Origin: Serilophus lunatus
Taxonomy: Eukaryota > Chordata > Aves > Passeriformes > Eurylaimidae
NCBI GenBank assembly: GCA_013399895.1
Contig: VXBA01001792.1
Coordinates: 9,853 to 73,852, forward strand
DNA length: 64,000 nt
Reading direction: 5' to 3'
Part shown: positions 33,907 through 45,216 of the stretch, one piece after another
Layout of the letters: each line of letters opens with the position of its first letter
Position numbering within the stretch: the stretch's first letter is position 1
Position numbers and translations under genes: made by a program
The notes under the pieces: model-generated
Database searches by the model: none
Told to the model about the DNA's origin: nothing
Seen by the model: the letters and a program-made list of their open reading frames with translations, nothing else

Positions 33907-34046
33907 TTTTTAGTTATTGTCATGATCAGGAGCTGTGAAGTTTCCTTTGGAACCTTAGCTCTCAGTTTAGGCAGACAGAGTGTTTGTCTGGCTCTGCTAT
34001 GAGTTGCTACCAAAAATGCAACCTCCTCCTTAGCTGTGGTATTAGT
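33907..34046 (+). repeat. Copy B of a ~140-bp duplicated intronic segment
   Basis: Partner of 25024-25161, 8.9 kb downstream in DYM intron 5 in the same orientation. It carries the AG insertion in GCAGACAGAGTGTTTGTC. The similarity stops abruptly after TTAGT on the right. Confidence 0.9.
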
Positions 34047-35770
34047 AAAGTGTATCTTTCTTGGATTTTTATTTTTTATTATTTGTAAACTAGAACATGC
34101 CTGTTACTGTGACGTTTAGGTAGATTTCTTAGTACTTTCACTGAAAGTTTACTGCTTTTAGTGAACATGCTTTTTAAAAATTAGATGCTTAGTAATTTTT
34201 GCTGTTTTTTCATTTACCAGGGCTTGACATTATTTATAATTCTTCTATTGCGAGCACGATAAACAAGCCTTATAAAAGACATTATTGTATCAACTAGATA
34301 ATGTGAATTAAATACTCACATGGATAAAAGCTTTAATGTAGTGTCTGAATTGTGAAGTTTCCCAATTTCCTTAATGCCTGGTGAGCAGTTACTGGAAAGG
34401 GCAGTACAACCACCCACAGCACAAACAACCTCTCTCTCCCGTGATCCTTTTTTGTTTAATCCCCTCAGCCTTCTGAGAAAAGCTGGTTCTTTTCAGGATC
34501 ATCTCAAAACTCCTTTGGAAATCACAGTGTGGTGGTGCCTGTTTCTCTGTTTGAACTATGAGCATCACACTTCCATCCTTCTGGCTGGATCACATATTCT
34601 GTTGCCATGTTCTCTGAGTTTCAATGAGCACCTGGGGGCTCAGAGCACATGGGGATGCTCGTGCTCAGTCAGAGCAGCAGCATCTGCTCTAGAGCATCTG
34701 GTCTCCTCAGATTTTGCAGTTCTTACACTTTCCCTTTTTCTGAATGTCATCTCTGTGCTTTTCCCAGCTGGACTGTTTTGGGCTCGGAACAAAGCTGTGC
34801 AAATGTGTTTTGTGTCATAAAATGGGATTTTTGGGGGGAGGTTTGAGTGCATGGATATGCTGTAGCCTACTGTTAGAAAGGTGTAATGAAGAAATTGCAG
34901 AGGATTGAGTCCCCCCTGGCAGCAGCACTGTATATTGATGTCCTTCAAAAAAAGTCATACCATTAGTAGAGTTTTTTTTTTCCTTTTCACAGTTTTCAGA
35001 TGATTCTTTAGCCCAGGAAGAGCAGCCTTTGCCTCTTTCTGTGTCCCATCATTGCTGCACAGCCTTTAGCTGGTTCAGAGATGTAAGGAAGCACGTGCTG
35101 AGTGTTGTACCCCCAGTCAGACCATCAGCTCATTTCACCTGTTCCCTGAGCTGCAGCAGGAAGCTTTATTCGTTCTCTGTAGAGAAGTTTTTATCACAGG
35201 GCTGCTAAGGGCTGTTCCTGATGCGTTAAAACAAATAAGAGGACGTAGAGGAGGGGAATAATGACAGCACATTTACTGCAGCCCTCCAGTGAATTCATGA
35301 GTGTTCAGCTGTCACATGGAGGAAGTGAGGGGTGGCAATTAATTAATGGACTCTTTATTAACACTCTTAAGTGGAAGCTGAGAGTTTCTAAGTGTCCTTG
35401 GAGCTGAAGATTAAACTACAAAACCCAAAGAACCTTTAATTCTGTTTTGCAAGAAATGATTAATTTCCTTACCTGCATCCAGGTTCTGTCCAATCTGTAT
35501 GAGCAACAAGTGTCATCTCAGGTGAGGATATACCTTGATATACCTGAATATCTCACTGATTTTGGGCACATCCAGGTCAGGTCTTGACGTCTCTCACTTG
35601 AGAAGGTTGTTGTGGTGTCTGTGTTAGACTCTCATGGCCAAGGGTGGAGCTGGGCTGCTTGTACTAGAAGTGGAGCCTCCTGGCATGTGTAGTTTCTTCT
35701 GGATAAGGCACTTTCCAGTGTCTGTACCGTGTGTAGCTTTGAAAAAGTAAAAGAAAGTAAAAAAAAATCA

Positions 35771-35805
35771 TTTTCTTTCTGTCTGTCTATCTGTCTTTCT
35801 GTTTT

Positions 35806-35836
<31 letters not shown>

Positions 35837-35852
35837 GTCTGTCTGTCTGTCT
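35771..35852. repeat. (CTGT)n microsatellite, interrupted
   Basis: A run of CTGT/CTAT tetranucleotides, with a pure block of six or more units around 35807-35831 and another at the right end. This is a likely length-polymorphic marker. Confidence 0.9.
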
Positions 35853-38101
35853 AAACCAAACAAACCCTACAAAGGAAGTCAAAATCTGACAGGTTACTCA
35901 CAAAGTGAAATAATCCACTTGTTCGAGGATCTAAATATAGCTGATGAAAAAATGGTTCTTCAGCAAAACTGGACGTTTTAAAACCTGTATGTGTTTGCAG
36001 CTACTCCTGCAGTGGAGTTGGGGAGACACACGTGTGATTCCTCTCCCTGAGAGTCTGGTCTAATCTTATCTGGACAGATTCACCCTTTACTTATTTTCCC
36101 CAAGGCTTCACAGGTGCCTTTGATCCAAGTATGTGATCTATTAATGTGAACGAGCCTTGTGTGTATTGTCTTTATCCTGCCATTGAAAGAGGCATTGTTT
36201 GTGCAGACACATAGTGTTCCATGTTTATGGCTCTCTCTCACGTTATAGATTTGGCTTGTATCCTCCTCATTGTCTTGGCAAGATGAAAATTAAGCAAGAA
36301 TGCTGTGCCCCAGTGGGAAAAAGGATACATTAATTATTGCAGCTGAATGACATTGATTACTGCAATTAAGCTGGTTTTTTTTGTTGTTTTTTTTTTTTTT
36401 TTAAAGAAAGCCCACATCTCCCTTTTTATGTGACTGTGCTAACCCAGTATTTTCTTCCTTTATTTTTTCTTTATTCTTTCTATATTGTGAATATAGTCTT
36501 GGGGGAAAAGCCTTTCGCATTCAAATAACATCATTCTGTCTTCAAATGAGTTGTGCATGTAGCGTGGTGGAAGAAACATTGTGAAGAAACAGTGCATTTT
36601 GAAAATGCACTCACTTAATTTTTTTCATCGTTTGCCATTTATTTTTCCCTTCCCTCTGTTGTCAAGAGAAAAAAATTAGGTTCGTGTTGGGAACTAGGAG
36701 AAGTCTTGCTTTATAAGCATTTTCTAGATTGAGAAAGCCTTAGGAAAATGTCACATTCGAGTTACTTTGGGATACATTGTCTGGGCTCCGTTATTGGCTG
36801 TGGTTTCTGCCCAAGGTTAAACACTCCAAGCAGTTCTTGGGTTTTACTAACAGGAGCTGCATTGTGTTACTCATGGGGGATTCTATATAAAGGAAACCAC
36901 ATTTCCGTGGTAAAAAACTGGTTTCCTTTAGAATGTGCAGTTCACTAGGTGACAATTTTTAATGTGTTTTTAATAAACCAATTGTGGAAAGAAATAATTT
37001 CGCTTTGTTGTGAATATTCCCCCTGGTGTGCTTCTTAAAATTGAGTGCTGGTCTCCAGAACAAACTCTGGGTAAGCAGGGTAAAACTGCTGTCACCTGGC
37101 TGTAATGCTCTGTTTATGGCAAGACTTATTTATTTGAAAATACAAAATAAACAGGCATTTGGGTAATTACTGTGCTGCAGTGCAGGGGATAAACTATGCC
37201 AGCACCATAAAACCCTCCACCTCTTCAGGTGCTGTAGGGTTCTCTTCATGATTTTATTTTTGAAAGCAGAAAAAAATCCTGATGAGCCAAGAGATTTATC
37301 TTTTGGGTTTTTTTAATATTCTATGAAAACATCACATGATTGAATAAGGGTTTTTTTTCCTCAGTGAGTCTTACAAGTCTTTTGTTGCTTTTAAAAATTG
37401 CAGTGCTGATGTACAATATTAGTTTTATTGCTTGGGATAGTTCCATGCTTTTAAATAATTTTGCATCATTCCACACATTTAATTTCTGTTCCCTTAAAAT
37501 ATTGCCTGTCATCGAAATGTGCAGAACCTCTTCAATAAACAAATGTATAGATATGAAAAAATTGTATGTAGATTGCTGAAGAGCAGCAGTGATGTGCTCT
37601 GTGGCTGCATGCTTTTGACAGGTCACAATTTGGAATAGCCAGTGTGTGTCAGACAAAGGAAACTGTTTTCTGTCTGTCTCTGGGTTTAGAAAAAGGCAGG
37701 GGAAAAATATGTGAAGTGCTGGGAATTGTGAGAGGAGGTTTGAGCTGTGGACTTTGAGAAGTCACCAGTGATTAGTTCAACTGTTAATAATGGCAATGTT
37801 TAATGTGACCTTATATAAGTAAGGCTTGGTGTGCTACATATTAGCATATTCACAGAATGCCAATATCTCATTTCATTATTTGTTGATGTTAGTTATTTGT
37901 TTTATGTAAAAAACAAAGGCAAAGACATTTTGCTCTGGGGACAATCTCACATTTCAGGAAAAAAAATCCCATCTTCTTTAACGGGGAGAACTGCTGTTTG
38001 TTCTTTAATTAAGGTGTTGATCATTTGGATCTGTGTGTTTAAGTATTTGTTTTCTTTTGGTATTTGGAAATCCAGAAACCCTTTGGTGTGTTTCTCTCCA
38101 G

Positions 38102-38174
38102 GAGCAGAGTGTGAAGACCTCATTGAAGAGCTGCTGTGCTGCCTCATCCAGCTTATTGTTGAAATTCCACTCTT
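38102..38174 (+). CDS. DYM: DYM coding exon, residues 142-165
   Basis: The frame reads GAECEDLIEELLCCLIQLIV and then EIPL, with a split Leu codon at the 3' end. The human counterpart is SEDLLEELLCCLMQLITDIPL. The beginning differs (SYGAEC against NYSSDS), the only notably divergent stretch in this part of the protein. The acceptor is TTTCTCTCCAG and the donor GTAAGT. Confidence 0.95.
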
Positions 38175-40413
38175 GTAAGTTGGCTTTTTTAATTTTTTTT
38201 TTTGCAGCCTTCTTGTATACACTGAGCATTTGGGAGAATAGGAAACTTGTAGTGGTGGATTTATAATGTTTAAATACTTGTGTTTGAATCTTCTGTGTGA
38301 TGGTGCAGTGCTGGTGACAATAAACTGCTGCCAGTGCCAGCCCTGGCTGTTCTGCTGGGAGAGGCACATGATGAGCCTCCCACACCCACTTCAAACCATC
38401 CACACAAGTTATTCCATGTAGTTTTGTAGGAGTTCTGACGTTTGTTTCAGGTTCCTCCATCAGCACACAGACAGTTACTGGTGGAAGTGGTGCTTTGGAG
38501 GTGTCACTTCAGCTCTGGGGGATGCAGTGAGAATTAAAGATCTTCTTGTGCAGTTGTGTGGGGTTTTACACTGCAAAAAATAAATCACATTGCTTATTTG
38601 ACACTGGTTCCTGAAATACCAGGGAATTGGTGTCTGAAGAGGAGAAATGAGTAAGTGGAATGGGTTTTGTAGATCCCAGGTTTGTTTACAAGGCTTTTTT
38701 TTTTTTTCATACACCTGCTGTATTAGAGAAATGTTGATTCCACATCTCATTGGGATGTGTGTCATAAAAACACACCTGAGTGTTATATGGGGGGGAGCTA
38801 GCTTTGCTCTTTGGAAGGAAATGTTCTTCCACACCTGTTCTGATGAGTTTTGACTTCTTTTTTCTCCCCAGATAAACTCTCCTACAGGTGATGTTAGTAG
38901 TGTCTTTAGTATTAAAACTGGATTGTGGTCTGTGCCTAAAGTGCAGTGCCCCAGCTGAAGCATCACAGCTCTGGAAGAGGTTCAGAGTGTCTGTGTTACA
39001 GTGGAGTATGAAAAGCTCTGCTGGTTTTGTACCTGGGATTGTTGGTTTGTTTGGAAAACTGAGGAAGGCACGATGTTTTCTGAGGTGCTCCTCTCATACA
39101 GCTGTCAGCAGATCAGGGGGCTCTGCGTAGGTGTTGTGCAATGACTCAGTGCCATTCCACAGAGCTTGTCAGGACTTCCTGGAACTGATACACCCTTTGT
39201 TTGGAGCAGATTAGGGGAAGCACAATGGCTGAAGGGTTCATAAATCCTGCAGGGGTTTATTTGTCTTTCTTGGAAGGATCTGTCTTTTCTGGCAGAAGAA
39301 AATTTAGTGGTATGGTTGTTTTTCACCCCTTTCAGCAGCTGAACCTGACAGCATCCCCTCTTCCTGTGTGAGTGTCATTGCTGGGAGTGGAAGCAGCTGT
39401 TGGAAGCATTTAGTTTACTATATAATCTAGTGAAAGTAGTGGCTTATTGAAAATAAAAGTTGTAAAGCTTGTCTGTAACCTCACTATATTAGAAACTTGC
39501 CTTTCATGAGAGAGACACGTGGAAAATTGTTGTGTAGTTGTTTTTTTTGTTGTTTTGTTCTCTTAGCTAATTTTTTCCAGAAATAAGCCTTTCACTGGGA
39601 AAACTTTACTTCTGTAAATGCACAATCCAACTCTTCTCTTCATCAAGATGTATTAATATGCTACTGTAATACTCATTTTTTTCAGGGAAGTGATCAGGAT
39701 GGTTTTAGTAGTGACTTCACCTTTTGCCTACCTCCCTCTCCCTGAACAGCTGTCAGTTTAGATTCTTTCTGTACTTTGTGCCAAGGGAGCAGGGAATTTC
39801 TGTCTTAGCTGGAATAAATCAAGAGAATTACAAACCTAGTATGTGAATCTGGGGAAGGAATACATTGAGTAGAATACATGAAATACTCAAACTTGTAAGG
39901 ATTTTTATGTCAGGACTTAGGATCACCTGCTAGAGGACAGGCAGCTTTGGCAACCTACAGTGGCACTGTAACAGAATGTCTGTCTGTAAAGCTGCTATTA
40001 GAGATGAATTTTTGTTGTGACAGAGCATTAAAATCTCCACACTGAGCCTGTCTTTGAAGTGACATTCAGAACAGCAAAGATTTTGTTAGGAGCATTCAAT
40101 AGCCATAACAGAATTGTCACAATTAGTGCATCCCTTGGGCTCTATAGATGCAGTTTATTGAAGGAGTGGATACAGCTGGCAGCTGCTGTCTATATATATT
40201 GCTCCTCTGCACCCCAGTTTAAGCTTCTCTTTTTCTCCTTCACTGAGACTTGAATATTATCTCTGAAGCATGGAAGACCATCTTTGTGTCCAGGATGCAG
40301 GAGCAGAGGTACCTGTGCAGCAGTCTGGTTCTCCTTGCTTTTAAGCTGGTTCTGAATGTCACGCCAGGAGCTTGGGACACCTGTGTGTGGTGTTTGCAGG
40401 CAGGTACATGATT

Positions 40414-41068
40414 GTTCCAGGTCAGGATGAGCAGGCGGAGCAGCCCTGGGAGAAGGACTTGGGGGGCTGGTGGGGGAGAGGCTGGACATGACCCAGCCCA
40501 ACAAACCCCCCGTGCCCTGGGCTGAGCCCCCAGCGTGGGCAGCAGGGAAGGGGGGGATTCTGTCCCTCTGCCCCCTCAGGTGAGACCCCACCTGCAGAGC
40601 TGCCCCAGCCCTGGGAACAACAGCACAAGGAGTGCAGAGGAGGCCAGGGAGATGCTCCCAGGGCTGGAGCCACTCTGCTCTGGAGCCAGGCTGGGAGAGC
40701 TGGGGGTGTTCACGTGGAGGAGGGAAGGCTCCAGGGAGACCTTGGAGCCCCTTCCAGAGCCTAAAGGGGCTCCAAGAGAGCTGGAGGGGGACTTGGGACA
40801 AAGGATGGAGGGACAGGACACAGGGAGTGGCTTCCCACTGCCAGAGGGCAGGGTTAGGTGGGATATTGGGAAGCAATTCCTGGCTGGGAGGGTGGGGAGG
40901 GACTGGCACAGGATGGGCAGAGAATCTGCGACTGCCCCATCCCTGGAAGTGTCCAAGGCCAGGTTGGAGCCACCTGGGATATGGTGGAAGGTGTCTCTGG
41001 CCATGGCAGGGGTGGAGTGAGATGAGCTTTGTTTCCTACCAACACAAACCATTCCAGGATTCTGAATG
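40414..41068 (+). mobile_element. CR1 LINE 3' fragment, sense, longest copy in the window (~655 bp)
   Basis: It extends furthest 5', including GAAGGACTTGGGGGGCTGGT, GCCCTGGGCTGAGCCCCC and CTGCCCCCTCAGGTGAGACC. It then carries the whole shared 3' part to AACCATTCCAGGATTCTGAA. No ORF2 catalytic domain is present, so it is a dead 5'-truncated copy. Confidence 0.92.
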
Positions 41069-43235
41069 TAAGAGCTTGAGCTTGGCAAGGACACTGAAAT
41101 CTTGAAGGGTCGAGCCCTTCCCAAGCGTGGGCAGAGCTTGCTAACCTCTCAGCTTGCTCTGGTGGCAGCCTTGACAGAGTAAGGACATTTCTGGGTATAA
41201 AACAACCTATAGATACACTTGGAGAATGCAGGTGGATGGTCTATCTCAGAATTAATAAGCAAAGTTAGAAAAGGGGAAGGACATAAATGGCAAATATGTA
41301 ACCCACTTCTCTGTATCCCTTATTATGAAACATAACTTGATTTTTGTTGGGAAATGCTTCAGAGATGTACAGCAGAGCATATCTAGAAATGTCTCAGTTT
41401 TCTACAATTACTAAATAAATTATTTCTCAATGTTAGTTTGTATTGGAAAAGGTAAACGTGCTTTAAGGCAGAAATAGGTTGCAGAAGGGACTCTGGGGCT
41501 CTGCAGCAATTTGGTGCTGTGTCTGAGAGGTATTAAAAAGATCTTGAATTACCCTTTTTGGAAAACAGGCTGGGCTGCATTGTACAAAATGCCAGGGAAC
41601 ATGGTTTCAGGTTTAATTTTATAGAAAATACAGCCTTATTGCTTTTTCAAGCATTAGACTTGTGCAGTCCCTTATAACACTTGTGTTACCATATGTTGGT
41701 GTTTGATTTATGGTTCCCTCAGGATTGTTATGGATACTCTGCTTTTTCTTTGGTTTTGTTAATCTTAGCACTCAGGAGTGTACCCTAATGATTGAAACTG
41801 CACAGTCTGCAAAAAAAGATGCAACATTAGTATTTAATTTAATTGTATGACTTTTATGTAGAAACTGTTCCTAACGTTTTGTTGCAGGATAGAGCTCCCA
41901 AAGCTTTGAATTATAAAGGCTTCTTTCACCAGCTTGTTAAGAGCTGGTATCCATGACTGAACATCTGGTTGTTATCAGTGCATTTTCACTTCATTAAAAA
42001 CTATAAATGCATATGGAGGAAAAATGAAATACTATGATCTAGTTACATCACCCCTAAGTAGCACCCTGTGGTGCCAGCACAAGTTAGGTGATATTTCTGT
42101 TACGTTCCATTGTTTTCTGTAGACAAAGTTGTTTTAGGTGACAGCATTAGTTGCTTGCAGATTTAAATGTTAACAAAGTTTTGATTCATTTAAGGCAGCT
42201 TGAAAGTCAAATGTAGGAGGGAAGAAGGGCAAAATAATTGATTGTAAAGCTCTACAGAATCACTGCAGTGTAGGAATGGTGCTGTGTACAGACAATGAAA
42301 AATGTTTAGGCTTTTTTCCTTGCCAGTTGTGAGCAGCAAAAAGGCCAAGAACTGTCTTCTGTCCTTTTTTCAGGAGTGTCATATTTTAATTTTTTTTGTT
42401 ACTTTCAAAAGAACAGGTCAGAACGGTGCTTTTTAAAAATGGTCTGTTCAAGGAACTTTTATCAAGATTGTAGTAGCTCCATGATTTGAAAAGCTATTTG
42501 ACTTTTTCATTTTTAGCACCTTATTTAATGGCCAAGGGCAAACTCCCATCTGATGAAACTGAGGTTGAAGGTAGCAAAAGTGCCCAAACTCAGAGAGATA
42601 TGTGTTGCTTCACTTTGAAAAGCCTCAAAGCTTAAGACTGTTGTGCTATTTAGGGGAGGATCTGATTCATATAAAGGAAATTTTATATTTGGAAGATTTT
42701 CGTAATCATTCATATCCTTATTTCTGATGGCAGACGTGTGGTGTCTAAAGGTCATGAGTAGTAGAACTTTTATCACACATTTTTTCTGTTCTGATTTAGT
42801 GTTTATTTAGTTTTTCTCTTAGATCTGTGTTTCTTTATTACTTATCTTTTCAGTTGGTGAGCTTTAACTTTAGGTTTTTGATCACCTGGGTCATCTCCTC
42901 TGTGGCTGCCTCTTCTCTGGGGATTGGAAGGTACACACTGCAACTGGCTGTTTTCATGGGAATTTGATCTGCTGCCTTGTGTTCTGTGGTGTGAAGAGTA
43001 ATGTCTTTCAATAAGATTTAGTGGATATAGCTTCTCTGTACAACATTTAAAGGTCCAAAATTTTTCCTGTTATTTTCAATCTACAAAAGGGAGAACTGAA
43101 TGGCAGTGAGGTGAAAGTCGTGTATTCTCAGATGGTAAAATCAGGTTTTTGAATAAAAGCTCCTAAATCCAACTGTCATGTTAATCTTTTAGATACCTTT
43201 AGAGTATTTCCATATTTTTGATAGTCAGAGAGTAG

Positions 43236-43625
43236 GAGCCCCTCTGCTCTGGAGCCAGGCTGGGAGAGCTGGGGGTGTTCACGTGGAGGAGGGAAGGCTC
43301 CAGGGAGACCTTGGAAACCCTTCCAGAGACTAAAGGGGCTCCAGGATAGCTGGAGAGGGACTTGGGACAAGGGATGGAGGTACAGGACACAGGGAGTGGC
43401 TTCCCACTGCCAGAGGGCAGAGTTATGTGGGATATTGGGAAGCAATTCCTGGCTGGGAGGGTGGGGAGGGACTGGCACAGGTTGGGCAGAGAATCTGTGG
43501 CTGTCCCATCCCTGGAAGTGTCCAAGGCCAGGTTGGAGCCACCTGGGAGAGTGGGAGGTGTCCCTGCTCATGGCAGGGGCTGGGATGGGCTTGAAAGTCC
43601 CTTCCAACCCAAACCACTCGAGGAG
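43236..43625 (+). mobile_element. CR1 LINE 3' fragment, sense
   Basis: Runs from GGAGCCCCTCTGCTCTGG through TATGTGGGATATTGGGAAGC to the terminus CCAACCCAAACCACTCGAGG. Confidence 0.9.
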
Positions 43626-44655
43626 GTTTTGTGTTCTCACTGTCGTTCTTCTCCCAGGTGAGAACACCCCGTGCAGGGAGATGCAGCAGGAAGTGTCAGA
43701 GGTACTTTCTGCTTCCAGTTGGTGTTTGTTGAGTGTCCCTTTGGGACAGCTCCCAAATGTTTGGAGTCAGCTGCAACGAGTTCAGTGCATTATCAGCTCG
43801 TGAAGTGCATATATGCCATCAATGGGTGTAAAATTAGGAGTGACTCCAAGAGGAAAGAATATGTTCTCTTGGGGTTGTTGTACTTGTATCCTGAGACTGA
43901 TAACCAGATACTCTACTTGCTTTTCAGTTTTCCAAACTGATCCTATTCTCTGTGGTGACTCCTCTTTCACCTTTCTGGTGGGCCCTCAGGAAGCAGGGAA
44001 ATGAAACCTGGTTCCTGTATGATTTGAGAGTTTTTGTATGATTCAGCCATTTTGGCAACTCTCCTAAATTAGAAAATGGGTTACCTTTTAACCTTTTAGT
44101 ACTCGGAGCAGACAGCTCTGGCTGGGTGAAAGTTCAGGAAAATATTTGAACAGGGAGGGGGCTAGGTGTAGGGGTGGGAGTTGAAATTTGGGTTTTGGTT
44201 TCTGACCATCCAGGCTGTTTGCTCTGTAGGTGTGAAATCATTTATGAGCTCTCAGCCTCTGTGTGCTGATATAGAAATAGCTGCATTTCACCCAGTAATT
44301 AAAGTGTTTACTGCAGCATGTGCCTCCAGAGTGTTAATTGGAGTTCCTAGCTGAGATTTTCCTCTATGGTGCCTCTGTGCTTCACTTTGGTTCCTCTGTC
44401 ACAGGCAGGGAACAAAGCTGAATGACTGGGAGCACAGAAAGCACTTGTGAGCCATGCTTGGCCTTGGAGAGGAGCCAGCAGCAGCAGGATGGTGACACAC
44501 AGGGAGATTGTTGAAGTTCTTGGTAGGTGATGCTGATGGAAGGTCATCCACATGGTTTTGAATGGAAAAAGCAGATGTCAGGGTACTTGGGAGCTGAGAT
44601 TTTAACAGGACCACAGCTCTTGTTCTGTTCCATTTGGAAGCAGTACTTGGGCTGA

Positions 44656-44778
44656 GGTGGGACAGGGCTTGGAGCAGCCTGGTCTGATGGGAGGTGTCGT
44701 TGCCCACGGCAGGGGAGTGGAATGGGATGAGCTTTAAGGTCCCTCCCAACCCAAACCAGTCTGGGGTCCAATAATTCT
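44656..44778 (+). mobile_element. CR1 LINE 3' terminus, sense
   Basis: Contains GGAGCAGCCTGGTCTGATGG, GCCCACGGCAGGGGAGTGG and the terminus CCAACCCAAACCAGTCTGGG. Confidence 0.85.
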
Positions 44779-45065
44779 AATTTACAAGTTGGCCACCACA
44801 ATTAATGCATAAGAAACAAGAGTAAAAATGTATGTTCTTGATGGGAAACCAGAAGAGAAGTGACATTCTCTCCAATCTGTATCCTGAAAGAGTTAGACAC
44901 TGCACCAGCGTCTTCTAAAGCAGCGCTGCTTTAGGTCTAAGTGCAATGCCAGGGCCATAGGGGATCCCAGGATCTCTGTGACATACCTGACAAAAAGGAT
45001 GAACACAGAAGGTGTTTCTTACTTGATGGAATTCGTTGCCCAGAGGAAAAATTTTTTGTGGGCTT

Positions 45066-45216
45066 CCCATCCCTGTGAGTGTCCAAGGCCAGGGTGGAGC
45101 AACCTGGGATGGTGGAGCAACCTGGGATAGTGGAAGGTGTCTCTGCCCGTGCAGGGGGTGAAGTTAGGTGACCTTTAATGTCCCTCCCAACCCAAACCAC
45201 TCTGTGATTCCATGCT
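45066..45216 (+). mobile_element. CR1 LINE 3' terminus, sense, with internal 18-bp duplication
   Basis: Starts at GTGAGTGTCCAAGGCCAGG or shortly before it, and ends at CCAACCCAAACCACTCTGTG and ATTCCATG. The unit GGTGGAGCAACCTGGGAT is repeated in tandem near 45092-45127, a private change of this copy. Confidence 0.85.

Larger units (their letters stand above)
32049..38101 (+). other. DYM intron 5
   Basis: Intron of 6.1 kb. It holds copy B of the duplicated segment (33907-34046), a (CTGT)n microsatellite and poly-T runs. A moderately GC-rich stretch lies at 33050-33430. No CR1 copy is visible, which is unusual for an intron of this size in the window. Confidence 0.75.

Noticed and set aside
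35771..35852. Regularly spaced short repeats that could suggest an array
   Set aside because: This is a plain CTGT microsatellite without unique spacers. No CRISPR-like array exists in the window.
40190..41124. Overlapping ORFs of 157-239 codons on both strands
   Set aside because: They coincide with the longest CR1 fragment in the window. The peptides recur at the other CR1 copies and none is a reverse transcriptase.
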